Source: Paenibacillus cremeus (GTDB lineage: Bacteria > Bacillota > Bacilli > Paenibacillales > NBRC-103111). Taken from it: a stretch of DNA of 64,000 nt. The stretch spans positions 21,199 to 85,198 of the forward strand of contig NZ_VNJI01000032.1 of assembly GCF_007786445.1 (NCBI RefSeq), read 5' to 3'. Below the pieces are notes generated by a model. The model saw only the letters and a list, made by a program, of their open reading frames with translations. It did not search any database and was not told where the DNA came from. Position numbers and translations under genes: made by a program. Of the stretch, positions 1-8,154 are shown piece by piece. How positions within the stretch are numbered: the first letter of the stretch is position 1; each line of letters opens with the position of its first letter.

Positions 1-1227
1 AACGGCGCTGGCCATCATTTCATCGATATTTCGCATGATGAGCGGGAATTTCTCCCGGGCCGGCTTCAGCGCAAACAGCTTCGTAATATCGATATAGACG
101 CGGCCGCCGGCCGTCGCCGTAAGCTCACTTTCCGCACGCACGCTCGCTTTGCCGAAGGGAAACATCGTGCGGATCAGCGACAAGCCCATCGGCTTCATCG
201 CCTCCGTCATCATCTGCTGATGACCGAAGGAGACGAGCAGATGCGGGCTTTCCCCCGGCTGAACAGCGACATGAGCGAGCGGATACAGCGAGGTGATCGG
301 GCGGCTCTGCACGATATAAAAGCGCCCCGCCGCATAGCACCACTCGATATCCTGCTCGGAGCCATAGTGCCGCTTGATCTTCTCTCCCAGCGCGGCCAGC
401 TCCACAATCTGAGCGTCCCCTAACGCTTGGCGCTCCTGCTCTGCCTCAGGGAGCTCCTTGGTGACCGTCCCGCCTTCCGACAACGAGTAGATGGCAATTT
501 TCTTGCGGGCAATCTTTTTGGCGAAAATGGCTCCGGAGCGCACCTGATACAAATCGGCCGACACCAGACCGGATACGAGCGCTTCCCCCAGACCGAAGCT
601 TGCGTCAATGGAAACCGTGCCCCGATGCCCGCTGATCGGGTCGGCCGTGAACAGGATGCCGGACACCTCAGGGAAAACCATGCGCTGTACGACCACAGAC
701 AGCAGGACGGCCCGGTGATCGAAGCGATTTTTGGCCCGGTAGGAAATGGCGCGGTCGGTGAACAGCGAAGCCCAGCACTTCCGAATCGCCTGCAGCAGCT
801 GAGCTTCGCCGCGGACATTGAGGTACGTATCCTGCTGGCCCGCAAACGACGCCATCGGCAAATCCTCCGCAGTGGCACTGGACCGGACAGCATACGCCTC
901 CTGCTCGCCTGCCTGCTTCCAGCCGGCCACAATGGCCGCTCGGATCGCCTCCGGGATGGCTACCTGCTCCAGATGCTCGCGAATCGCACGGCCCAGCACC
1001 GCGATCTCATTCAATTGATCCGCTTGAATCGCATCGAGCTGCTGGAAGTAGCCGGCCATTTGCTCGCTTTGCGCAAGAAAGTCGCGATAAGCATCGGTCG
1101 TCACGCAAAAGCCCGAAGGAACCGGAAACCCCGCCAGCGTCATCTCTCCCAGATTCGCACCTTTTCCTCCGACATGCGGAAGGCTGCTTTTATCAATTCG
1201 GCTAAATTCAAGCACATATGGACTCAT
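1..1227 (-). CDS. rph: Rifampicin phosphotransferase / PEP-synthase-like enzyme (N-terminal part)
   Basis: The gene runs off the left edge; 409 codons are visible. The N-terminus (MSPYVLEFSRID..., VGGKGANLGEM, GFCVTTDAYRDFL), VRSSATAEDLPMASFAGQQ, SGILFTADPISG, SIDASFGLGEALVSGLVS and QDIEWC..IVQSRPIT match the ATP-grasp (PPDK_N) domain of the PEP-synthase family. As I recall it, they resemble Listeria/Bacillus Rph most. Rph transfers the beta-phosphate of ATP to the ansa-bridge hydroxyl of rifampicin; the rifampicin-binding and swivelling-His domains would lie outside the window. The start chosen is the ATG at 1227, preceded by GGGGAG and aligning with MKPYVLKF-type N-termini; an in-frame ATG at 1245 has no good ribosome site. 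It follows tetR by 21 bp and is probably cotranscribed. A housekeeping PEP synthase is less likely. Confidence 0.8.
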   Translation of the reverse strand, partial: MSPYVLEFSRIDKSSLPHVGGKGANLGEMTLAGFPVPSGFCVTTDAYRDFLAQSEQMAGYFQQLDAIQADQLNEIAVLGRAIREHLEQVAIPEAIRAAIVAGWKQAGEQEAYAVRSSATAEDLPMASFAGQQDTYLNVRGEAQLLQAIRKCWASLFTDRAISYRAKNRFDHRAVLLSVVVQRMVFPEVSGILFTADPISGHRGTVSIDASFGLGEALVSGLVSADLYQVRSGAIFAKKIARKKIAIYSLSEGGTVTKELPEAEQERQALGDAQIVELAALGEKIKRHYGSEQDIEWCYAAGRFYIVQSRPITSLYPLAHVAVQPGESPHLLVSFGHQQMMTEAMKPMGLSLIRTMFPFGKASVRAESELTATAGGRVYIDITKLFALKPAREKFPLIMRNIDEMMASAV

Positions 1228-1248
1228 GCTCTGCACGCTCCCCATCGA

Positions 1249-1818
1249 TTAATTCGGCTTTCGAAGACCAGCCAGTATAAAATCAAACCAGGCATCCGCC
1301 ACATCCATCATCGTCACTCCTTGCTTGGCTGCAAAATCCGGGCGCACCGTACGCTGAATCGTTTCCAAAATAATGGCCGATACTAGCCGTGGATTCACCT
1401 CGCGAATAAGCCCGGCTTCCATCGCCTTAGTGAGCACGCCGCCGATGAACTCCAGCTGTCGGCCGCGGAACGCTTCCAGCTGATCCCACAACGCAGGCGC
1501 AAACTTCTGAATGTCCTCCAGAAAAAGCGGATTCAGCTTCACAATCTGCTGCTTGATGCCCTGAAACGTTTCTTGCAGCATGCTCAGCGGATCGCCATTG
1601 CGCTGCTTCTGCTCAGCGACCAAAGCGGCGATCGCACTAAGCGTCATATCGATGACGGCCCATGCGATGTCTTCCTTCGAGCTAAAATATAAGTACAGCG
1701 TCTTCTTGCTCATCCCAAGCCGCGTGGCCAGCTCACTTAAAGTCACGCTTTTGTACCCCTTGGCGTTAAACATGTCGGCCGCTCCCCGCATAATGCGCAA
1801 TCTGACCGAATCTTCCAT
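1249..1818 (-). CDS. TetR-family transcriptional regulator
   Basis: The product has 189 residues and a canonical TetR N-terminal helix-turn-helix (TLSELATRLGMSKKTLYLYFSSKEDI, residues about 27-52), followed by an all-helical ligand/dimer domain. The open frame extends upstream, but the ATG at 1818 has an ideal AGGAGGGAAGCTC leader, so the shorter start is preferred. It is encoded just upstream of the rph-like gene on the same strand. A 10-bp inverted repeat 27-54 bp before its start (1845-1872) is a plausible autoregulatory operator. The inferred role is drug- or metabolite-responsive repression of the tetR-rph unit; the ligand is unknown. Confidence 0.88.
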   Translation of the reverse strand: MEDSVRLRIMRGAADMFNAKGYKSVTLSELATRLGMSKKTLYLYFSSKEDIAWAVIDMTLSAIAALVAEQKQRNGDPLSMLQETFQGIKQQIVKLNPLFLEDIQKFAPALWDQLEAFRGRQLEFIGGVLTKAMEAGLIREVNPRLVSAIILETIQRTVRPDFAAKQGVTMMDVADAWFDFILAGLRKPN

Positions 1819-1844
1819 GAGCTTCCCTCCTGATGTCGAACCTT

Positions 1845-1872
1845 GGAAACCGAATTGGTTTTTTCGGTTTCC
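1845..1872. promoter_or_regulatory. Inverted repeat, probable TetR operator
   Basis: GGAAACCGAA (1845-1854) and TTCGGTTTCC (1863-1872) form a perfect 10-bp inverted repeat with an 8-nt spacer just upstream of tetR. TetR proteins normally bind such dyads over their own promoter. No U-run follows on either strand, so it is not a typical terminator. Confidence 0.5.
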
Positions 1873-1935
1873 GCATGCTTTCATGATACCCCTACCGAAC
1901 CTATCCGTCAATGCATCGACCCGCCTAATTGCAGC

Positions 1936-1973
1936 AAAACCCGACGTATCCCTAGGAGGGGACAACGCCGGGT
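1936..1973 (-). terminator. Terminator after gntP
   Basis: On the minus strand, ACCCGGCG and CGTCGGGT arms with an inner TCCC/GGGA pairing form a hairpin just past the gntP stop. A short T-run (TTTT) follows. It would end the amino-sugar-acid operon. Confidence 0.6.
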
Positions 1974-1979
1974 CCATTA

Positions 1980-3305
1980 TTACACAAACATATCGATGAT
2001 CATCACGGTAAAGAAGGCAATGAACGAAAGCAGCGTCTCCAATACGGTCCACGTTTTGAACGTTTCTTTGACGGTCAGCCCGAGATATTCCTTCACGAGC
2101 CAGAACCCGGCATCATTCACGTGCGAGAACATGAGCGAGCCCGCGCCGGTCGCAATGACGAGCAGCTCGAGGTTCACGCCTGACATGTGCTCGATGATCG
2201 GAGACACGATCCCCGCTGCGGTCGTCAGCGCCACGGTTGCCGAGCCCGTCGCAATCCGGATCAAGCCGGCAACACAGAACGCGAGCACGATCGGCGACAG
2301 CGAAATGCTTTCCGACATCTGTGCGATCGCCGTACCCACGCCGCTTGCAATCAGGATTTGCTTAAAGCCGCCGCCGGCACCGATGATCAAGATGATCGAG
2401 CCTACAGGCATTAAGCATTCATGAGCCATTTTATCAATGCGGTGCTTGCTGAACCCTTGACGGATACCCAGGAAGTAAAACGAAGCAAAGACGGAAATCA
2501 ACAGCGCGATCACCGAGTTTCCGATAAAGCTCAGAAAATTCAGAAGTCCTTTCGGTAAGCCCAAGTACGGCGCGGCAACGCCCAAAATCATTAAGATGAC
2601 CGGGAGCAAAATGATGAAGAAGGAAATGCCCGTACCCGGCATTTTTTCCACTTCAATCGTGTGCCCGAGCAGCGAAGGCTCTCCTTGCGGCACCACCCGC
2701 TTATGTACCCACTGAGCAAACAGCGGACCCGCAATGATCGCCGCAGGAATCGCAATCAGGAGCGAGTAAATGAGCACCTTGCCCATGTCGGCTTTATAGA
2801 TGCCGATCGCGGTCATCGCACCAGGATGAGGTGGTACCAGCCCATGCACAATAGACAAGCCCGTAATCAGAGGCAGGCCGATCAGCAAAATGTTATATTT
2901 CGTCGTCTTATGAATCGAAATCACCAGCGGCAGCAGCATCACAATCCCTACATCGAAAAAGACCGGAATCCCGATAATAAACCCGGACAGCAGCATTGCC
3001 CATGGCAGCCGCTTTTCGCCGAAAATTCGAATGAAGAAATTCGCGACCTGTGTGCCGGCTCCGGAATCGGACATCATTTTGCCCAAAATCGTACCTAGCG
3101 CCAATATGCCGACCAAGTGCCCCAGCACGCTGCCGACGCCGGTCTCGTACGAGCTGACGATCTTATCTAGCGTTAGCCCCGACATGATGGCCAAGAACAA
3201 GCTTGCCACCAACAAGCTGATAAACGCATGCCACTTCCACCAGGCCACGCCCAGAATGACAATGACAATGGAAATCAGGGTAATCATCAGTAAGTAAAGA
3301 TTCAT
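1980..3305 (-). CDS. gntP: GntP-family gluconate/sugar-acid permease
   Basis: The product is a 441-residue integral membrane protein with about 12 hydrophobic segments. It has GntP-family signatures such as IFGEKRLPWAMLLSGFIIG, IPVFFDVGIVMLLPLV and VPPHPGAMTAIGIY. The family imports gluconate and related hexonates by proton symport. The start has an AGGGAGCAAC leader. It is the last gene of the operon, 21 bp after the GntR gene. The neighbouring ammonia-lyase, kinase and aldolase suggest that the substrate is an amino- or acylamino-hexonate rather than plain gluconate. Because GntP does not phosphorylate its cargo, phosphorylation must happen in the cytosol, fitting the PfkB kinase in the same operon. 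Confidence 0.88.
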   Translation of the reverse strand: MNLYLLMITLISIVIVILGVAWWKWHAFISLLVASLFLAIMSGLTLDKIVSSYETGVGSVLGHLVGILALGTILGKMMSDSGAGTQVANFFIRIFGEKRLPWAMLLSGFIIGIPVFFDVGIVMLLPLVISIHKTTKYNILLIGLPLITGLSIVHGLVPPHPGAMTAIGIYKADMGKVLIYSLLIAIPAAIIAGPLFAQWVHKRVVPQGEPSLLGHTIEVEKMPGTGISFFIILLPVILMILGVAAPYLGLPKGLLNFLSFIGNSVIALLISVFASFYFLGIRQGFSKHRIDKMAHECLMPVGSIILIIGAGGGFKQILIASGVGTAIAQMSESISLSPIVLAFCVAGLIRIATGSATVALTTAAGIVSPIIEHMSGVNLELLVIATGAGSLMFSHVNDAGFWLVKEYLGLTVKETFKTWTVLETLLSFIAFFTVMIIDMFV

Positions 3306-3326
3306 GTTGCTCCCTCGTCTCTTTCT

Positions 3327-4040
3327 CTAAACATCATAATTCACCACATACTGGTGCAGCTCGGTGTTATAGTAGCCTATGCTGTATTCAACCACATCCC
3401 CGGTATCAGCATAGGAATAACGGGTTCGCTTCAAGAGCGGTGCCCCCTCCTGAACACGCAAAGCATCTGCAATGTAGGCCGGTGCGATCGCCACGGCAAA
3501 TTCATCCCGATACTTTTCGAGTGAGATGTCTTGCTCTTCAATAAGGTTGTATAAGGACTCCCCGCTTAAATCCGAGCTTTCCAGCGAGTTCATTCGTTTC
3601 GTAAGATAGTGGGTGAAATGAATATAAGGCTCGCCGTCCAGCAGATACATCCGTTCTATGCCGTAGCACACTTCACCAAACCAACGAAACGGCTCCGAGC
3701 CCTCCGCATTTCGAATGGCCTCGGCTTTTATCAGCTGCTTTCGAATGCTATGGCCTTCTTCCACCAGCTGTTCAGTGAATCGTTTCCACTTCGAGAGCTT
3801 GGAGGCCGACGTATTGCGGATGACCTTCGTCCCTTTGCCGCTGCTGGTCTCCAGGTACCCTTCCTGGGCAAGCTCCTTGATCGCATTGCGAACCGTGATT
3901 TTGCTGACCTGGAACTCCGCCTCCAGCTGCGGCTCTGACGGAATATTCGATCCCAGCGGATACATGCCGTGCAGGATGCGGTCTTTCACAATATTTTTGA
4001 TCTGCAGATAGAGAGGCTTTTTCTTGCGGGACAAGTTCAC
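3327..4040 (-). CDS. GntR/HutC-family regulator with UTRA domain
   Basis: The product has 237 residues. The N-terminal winged helix (PLYLQIKNIVKDRILHG..., IPSEPQLEAEFQVSKITVRNAIKEL, residues about 9-75) is followed by a UTRA effector domain (about 95-235), as in HutC-type GntR proteins that bind sugar phosphates or acids. It starts with GTG preceded by AGGGGAAGCGC, and lies 9 bp after the kinase gene inside the operon. It is the natural candidate to bind the two TATAACGTTATA palindromes flanking the operon promoter near 8.03-8.09 kb, giving substrate-induced autoregulation. The effector is not known. Confidence 0.85.
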   Translation of the reverse strand: MNLSRKKKPLYLQIKNIVKDRILHGMYPLGSNIPSEPQLEAEFQVSKITVRNAIKELAQEGYLETSSGKGTKVIRNTSASKLSKWKRFTEQLVEEGHSIRKQLIKAEAIRNAEGSEPFRWFGEVCYGIERMYLLDGEPYIHFTHYLTKRMNSLESSDLSGESLYNLIEEQDISLEKYRDEFAVAIAPAYIADALRVQEGAPLLKRTRYSYADTGDVVEYSIGYYNTELHQYVVNYDV

Positions 4041-4049
4041 GCGCTTCCC

Positions 4050-5066
4050 CTACCTTTCTACGTCGCGTGCAGACTCGGACATCGCCCGGAAAATGTCGCG
4101 CTCAGACGACATCGGTGTATCGCCTACAACCGTGTGGGCCAGCATTCCTGCCGCCGAGGCAAAAGCTACCGTCTGCTCCGTGTCGAAGCCTTCCAGCTCT
4201 CCGTGAATGATTCCGCTCGTGAACGCGTCGCCCGCGCCGATTCGATCATAAACCGAAAAGGAGAGCGGATTAGCATAGGTGAAGGTGTGTTTTTTGTACA
4301 TAAAGCCCTTCAAGGAATGAGTATTGTCTCCGTTGATGGACCGATGCGTTCCAGCGACGACCGAAATGTCAAACCGGCGTGCAACCTCTGGAATCAGCTC
4401 CTCCAATTGGGCTTGCCGCGACTCCTGTGTCGTAGTCATCCCCAAGGTGAACATGGCGTCCTTTTCATTCATCATGACAATGTCGGCCAGCTCTAGCATG
4501 TCTTCATAATGCGGCTTCGCCTTCTCATATCCGCCTTCTCCCCACAGGGAGGGACGGTAATTGCAGTCGAATACCACGAGGCCGCCCTGCTGCTTCACCG
4601 CTTGAGCGAGCTCCTTCATCTGCTTCCTCACCCCATCGTTCATGGCGAGCGTAATGCCGCAGAAATGAATGGCATCCATAGGTTTTGCAATCGAGTCAAA
4701 ATCATACGTCCCCTCCGGCGCCGTATTGAAGCTGCTTTCCTGGCGATTGGAGTATGTTACACGGCTAGGCCGCACACCGAACCCGTTCTCGAGAAAATAC
4801 ATCCCCACGTAATTGCCGCCTTTCATCAGGTACGTTGGCGCAATGCCCAGCTTCAAAAGATACGTGACGGCGGCATCGCCCACCGGGTTTGCCGGCAAAC
4901 GGGATACCAGGTACCCCGTATGCCCGTACCGGGTCAGCGCCGAGACGACATTCACCCCGGAGCCGGAAAATGAATAGTTGAGCGTACTCGCTTGGGAAAG
5001 CAGATCGTACCCCGGCACCTGCAAGCGCATCATGACCTCGCCAAAAGCCGCAACGGTTTTAGCCAT
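4050..5066 (-). CDS. kdgK: PfkB-family sugar kinase, probably 2-keto-3-deoxygluconate kinase
   Basis: The product has 338 residues of the ribokinase/PfkB fold. It shows the N-terminal GSGVNVVSALTRYG glycine motif, the DCNYRPSLW segment common in KDG kinases, and the C-terminal DRIGAGDAFTSG motif with the catalytic Asp. It probably phosphorylates 2-keto-3-deoxygluconate to KDPG for the adjacent aldolase; phosphorylation of the amino acid sugar itself is an alternative. The ATG at 5066 overlaps the dgaF stop (ATGGCTAA), so the two are translationally coupled. An in-frame TTG at 5075 is possible. It sits between the aldolase and the GntR gene. Confidence 0.82.
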   Translation of the reverse strand: MAKTVAAFGEVMMRLQVPGYDLLSQASTLNYSFSGSGVNVVSALTRYGHTGYLVSRLPANPVGDAAVTYLLKLGIAPTYLMKGGNYVGMYFLENGFGVRPSRVTYSNRQESSFNTAPEGTYDFDSIAKPMDAIHFCGITLAMNDGVRKQMKELAQAVKQQGGLVVFDCNYRPSLWGEGGYEKAKPHYEDMLELADIVMMNEKDAMFTLGMTTTQESRQAQLEELIPEVARRFDISVVAGTHRSINGDNTHSLKGFMYKKHTFTYANPLSFSVYDRIGAGDAFTSGIIHGELEGFDTEQTVAFASAAGMLAHTVVGDTPMSSERDIFRAMSESARDVER

Positions 5067-5814
5067 GCAAATCAACCAGCTTCTTCATGACCGCGAGCAG
5101 CTCGCGCACATCTTCCACGTTCGTATTTCCTGTTTCTTTATTAATAATGGAAGAGTAAACGTGCGGAATCACTTGTGGAACGTTTGCTTCAAGTGCAATC
5201 CTTAAGATGGCCTCAAAGTTCTCCTTGTCAATACCGCCTGTAGGCTCTAGCGCGAAGCCTTCTTCACCGCAGGCTTTGGCTACGGCACGAAGCTCATCCT
5301 CGCACGCCAATCCGTTCATCGGGAAATATTTGAGTGCGTTCCCGCCCATATCGCGAATAAGCGCAATGGCTGTTTTTACAGGCACAATGGCGTGCTCGTC
5401 CTGTGCTGCACTGATTGGACCCGTCGAAATGTTAACATAGCCCACGCGTCCCGTAGGAGAAACCAGGCTGTTGATCCAGCTGTCCCGCTCCCCCAGATTC
5501 GCCCGCGTAGCGCCGACGGCAGGGAATACTTGGTTAATGTGTGCGCCTGCATAGTGTCTTGTGATCTCGGCTACGACCGCCGCTTGACGGTTATCTCCTG
5601 CGCCCAAACCGATGGAGACCGCCTCATCAATAGCTCTGCCATATTTCTTCATCGCTTCGACGGCCGTCTCCACCGTTGGGTAGTTTTTGGACAGCACGCC
5701 AACCAGCACGTAGCCTTCCGCTGCATCGAACACATCTTTGGCATTCTCCACGCTGTTTGCAAGCACATTCAGGGCCGCACGGCCTTTATAAAAACGTTTG
5801 GCAATGTTGGACAT
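5059..5814 (-). CDS. dgaF: DgaF-like KDPG/KDGP aldolase
   Basis: The product has 251 residues and looks like the KDGP-aldolase family found next to dgaE (VGVLSKNYPTVETAVEAMKK, SIGLGAGDNRQ, YVNISTGP, NALKYFPMNG, ALEPTGGID). KYFPMNG holds the likely Schiff-base lysine. In Salmonella, DgaF splits 2-keto-3-deoxygluconate-6-phosphate into pyruvate and glyceraldehyde-3-phosphate; the same reaction is inferred here. It lies one base after dgaE and overlaps the kinase start, so these three enzymes are tightly coupled. Confidence 0.82.
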   Translation of the reverse strand: MSNIAKRFYKGRAALNVLANSVENAKDVFDAAEGYVLVGVLSKNYPTVETAVEAMKKYGRAIDEAVSIGLGAGDNRQAAVVAEITRHYAGAHINQVFPAVGATRANLGERDSWINSLVSPTGRVGYVNISTGPISAAQDEHAIVPVKTAIALIRDMGGNALKYFPMNGLACEDELRAVAKACGEEGFALEPTGGIDKENFEAILRIALEANVPQVIPHVYSSIINKETGNTNVEDVRELLAVMKKLVDLHG

Positions 5815-5815
5815 G

Positions 5816-6919
5816 TTAGTTTCCTCCTGCTATTTCGCGTAATCTGGCTTCAATCACTTGCATATCGTCCCCTTGTAAAGGGCGCGGATCGATGTCGAAA
5901 TAGCCTTGTCTTACCCCATAATCTCGTGTGTAGATGGCAATGTCGCCCTCTTGCAGCGCTTTGACCACCTCTTTAGCGTTCGTGCCCGACAGCTGCGGAT
6001 CAATCTGAATACGTGCCCGGAAAATGGCCCGTCCCGCTTCATCTTGTACAACCGTCACTTTAATGCCCTTCAGATCATTCAGCGGCATGAGCACCTCGAG
6101 ATGCGATTTCTCCTGCTCGCTCTTATCTTCCTTCACGCCATACTCATCCAGCGCTTGCAGCAGCCCGAATGTCGTTTCTTTGCCGACCTTCATGCTTCGC
6201 CCGATGCCGTGCAGCTGGACCTTCAGCCATTCAATATAAGTGCGCTTCCCGCCGACAATCCCCGAGGTAGGGCCTTCGATCGCCTTCGAGCCGCTGTAGA
6301 TCGCCAGATCGGAGTATTTGACATACTTCTGAAGATCCTCCTCCGCCGCCGCATCGACGATCATAGGAACGCCATTGCGCTGTGCGATATCCCAAGCTTC
6401 TTCTACCGAGATCATGTTTTTTTGCACGGTGTGGTGGGACTTGACATATAAAATCGCCGCCGTGTTCTCAGAGATCGCATCTTCAATATGCTCCGCTTTC
6501 CCCTCGTTCGCGTACCCGACTTCGACAACCTTACCTCCGCCAAGGTACACCATCGTTTCCACCGGCGCCCCGTACTGCACGTTGTGCCCTTTGAGCATAA
6601 TGATTTCGTTCTTGCGAATCTCGTTCTGATGCAGGCGCTCGCTTCTGCGGCGATTCCCTTGGGTCACGATGGCAGCCACAGAAAGCGCGATGCCGCTGGA
6701 GGCCGAGTTTACAACTACAGCCGCTTCCGAGCCCAGAATCCGTGCGATGTAATCCCCTGCTTTATCGACCAAATCGGCAATCTCTACATATTGCTGCCCA
6801 CCGATTTTCATTGCTTCCATGACCGAATCCGTCGGAGCAGACACCCCAAGAATACTCATGCGCCCGCTAGCGTTAATAACGCGTTTAAGACCGTACTTCG
6901 CATTCAATGAACTTGCCAT
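5816..6919 (-). CDS. dgaE: DgaE-like PLP-dependent ammonia-lyase (SelA/DgaE family)
   Basis: The product has 367 residues of the fold-type I PLP family. The N-terminal KYGLKRVINASGRMSILG, the VVNSASSGIALSVAA cofactor-phosphate region, the IVDAAAEED Asp and the IYSGSKAIEGPTSG loop with the PLP lysine all match D-glucosaminate-6-phosphate ammonia-lyases. The reaction is removal of ammonia from a 2-amino-2-deoxy-hexonate to give the 2-keto-3-deoxy acid. With GntP uptake instead of a PTS, the true substrate may be unphosphorylated D-glucosaminate. The ATG at 6919 has an AAAGGAGTGG leader lying inside the 3' end of the amidohydrolase gene; the overlap is 35 bp. Confidence 0.82.
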   Translation of the reverse strand: MASSLNAKYGLKRVINASGRMSILGVSAPTDSVMEAMKIGGQQYVEIADLVDKAGDYIARILGSEAAVVVNSASSGIALSVAAIVTQGNRRRSERLHQNEIRKNEIIMLKGHNVQYGAPVETMVYLGGGKVVEVGYANEGKAEHIEDAISENTAAILYVKSHHTVQKNMISVEEAWDIAQRNGVPMIVDAAAEEDLQKYVKYSDLAIYSGSKAIEGPTSGIVGGKRTYIEWLKVQLHGIGRSMKVGKETTFGLLQALDEYGVKEDKSEQEKSHLEVLMPLNDLKGIKVTVVQDEAGRAIFRARIQIDPQLSGTNAKEVVKALQEGDIAIYTRDYGVRQGYFDIDPRPLQGDDMQVIEARLREIAGGN

Positions 6920-8003
6920 TTGCTACCACTCCTTTAGCTATAATGCTTCGCTCGGCCAAACGCGAGTCTCCTTCGGAGTCCACTAATGTCACCGGCTGCT
7001 GCTCAACTGCAAATAAAGTTAAATTCGCTGTGTCTCCGACTTGGATCCGGCCTAGCTCCGATTTTCCCAGCCAGCTGGCCGCACGCGAAGTTACCGCTTC
7101 GATCACTTCCTCTAGGGGATACCCTAGGTAGAGGAATTTCGAGAGTACATTCGCCATACTGAACACTGGACCGTTGATCCGGTTGCCGCGATAAATGTCG
7201 GTGCTGATCGTGCCGATAGGTATACCATGCCGCTTGGCCGTTTCCGCCACCCGGAAGGAGAAGCTGGCCGTGCCGTGTCCGACATCCAGATGTACCCCTC
7301 TCCCCACCGCGTCCACTAGAACCTCAAGCGGCTTCCCTTCGGCATCGAATAAATTATTCGCTTTCCCGTTAAGATAATGCGTGATGATATCATTCTTGTG
7401 CAGCAGCGGGACGATCTCCTCAATCCGCGGCGGCCCGGAGCCGATATGCACCATGATCGGGAGTGATGAAGCTTCCGATAGCTTGCGCGCTGCACGTAAA
7501 GGCTCTATCCCGTTCGGGCCGACCACACTTCGGCTCATGCGCGCCTTCAAGCCGACGATGAACGCTTGATGCTGCTGAATCGCTTGCATCGCTTGCTCCT
7601 TGTCAATCCATGCCATATCCGACAATTCGTCGATCCGACGCAAGCCGATCCGCGAAATGTTCAAAAAGGCAAACACTCTCGTTAGCGCACCTTCAGTGCT
7701 TGCTGCCAGATCCGCGATCTGATCCGCGCCGCAGCTCCCCGCATCTACAATCGTCGTTACACCCTGCTTGATGCCGATCTCGTCGATTTCATCGCCGTAC
7801 GGATCAAGCTCGGGAAAAGCGTGCACATGCATATCGATCCAACCGCTGGAAACGTATAGCTCTGTGCAGTCGATGATTTGGGTTTGCTCATTTAGTCCGC
7901 TACCGGCGCCAGTCACTTCAGCAATGCGGCCGTCTTCGATCACGATATCGACTCGCTGCCCATGGACAAGCCGGGCGTTGTGCAAAACAAATCGCTCTCT
8001 CAT
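6885..8003 (-). CDS. Metal-dependent amidohydrolase (dihydroorotase-like deacetylase family)
   Basis: The product has 372 residues. It shows the amidohydrolase DMHVH metal motif (His59, His61), a GLKARMS lysine that could be carbamylated, and later metal-ligand candidates in MVHIG, THYLNG and a GTISTD aspartate. It resembles the EF_0837/AHA_3915-type deacetylases that sit beside dgaE/dgaF genes. The inferred role is removal of an acyl group from the imported amino-sugar acid before the ammonia-lyase step. The start is the ATG at 8003 with GGAGAAAGGTGA five bases ahead; a TTG further up (8024) has no ribosome site. It is the first gene of the operon. Confidence 0.78.
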   Translation of the reverse strand: MRERFVLHNARLVHGQRVDIVIEDGRIAEVTGAGSGLNEQTQIIDCTELYVSSGWIDMHVHAFPELDPYGDEIDEIGIKQGVTTIVDAGSCGADQIADLAASTEGALTRVFAFLNISRIGLRRIDELSDMAWIDKEQAMQAIQQHQAFIVGLKARMSRSVVGPNGIEPLRAARKLSEASSLPIMVHIGSGPPRIEEIVPLLHKNDIITHYLNGKANNLFDAEGKPLEVLVDAVGRGVHLDVGHGTASFSFRVAETAKRHGIPIGTISTDIYRGNRINGPVFSMANVLSKFLYLGYPLEEVIEAVTSRAASWLGKSELGRIQVGDTANLTLFAVEQQPVTLVDSEGDSRLAERSIIAKGVVANGKFIECEVRS

Positions 8004-8028
8004 GTTGTTCACCTTTCTCCGCAAACAG

Positions 8029-8088
8029 AATATAACGTTATATTGTTAAAATAGCACAAAAAATATGCAAAGTAAATATAACGTTATA
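8029..8088 (-). promoter_or_regulatory. Operon promoter flanked by two TATAACGTTATA operators
   Basis: On the minus strand, TTTACT (8071-8076), a 17-bp spacer and TATTTT (8048-8053) form a sigma-A-like promoter. A 12-bp palindrome TATAACGTTATA lies directly upstream of the -35 (8077-8088). A second copy lies just after the -10 (8031-8042), within a perfect 16-bp palindrome (8029-8044). Centre spacing is 46 bp. The GntR protein of this operon is the likely ligand. Confidence 0.7.
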
Positions 8089-8103
8089 ATGTTTAAAGCA
8101 ACT

Positions 8104-8129
8104 AAAAAACCACTTCACCATCGAAGTGG
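8104..8129 (-). terminator. Terminator after the NmrA-like gene
   Basis: On the minus strand, CCACTTC (8123-8129) and GAAGTGG (8110-8116) form a 7-bp stem with a 6-nt loop, followed by TTTTTT (8104-8109). Confidence 0.75.
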
Positions 8130-8154
8130 CTTCTCGTATTCGTTCCTCTATACA

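Noticed and set aside
427..1386. 319-codon plus-strand frame
   Set aside because: It lies antisense to the rph-like and tetR genes, which have clear family motifs, and its translation has no recognisable domain or ribosome site.
8010..8100. Riboswitch in the leader of the amidohydrolase operon
   Set aside because: The leader between promoter and start is only about 40 bases and is occupied by an operator palindrome; there is no room for an aptamer.
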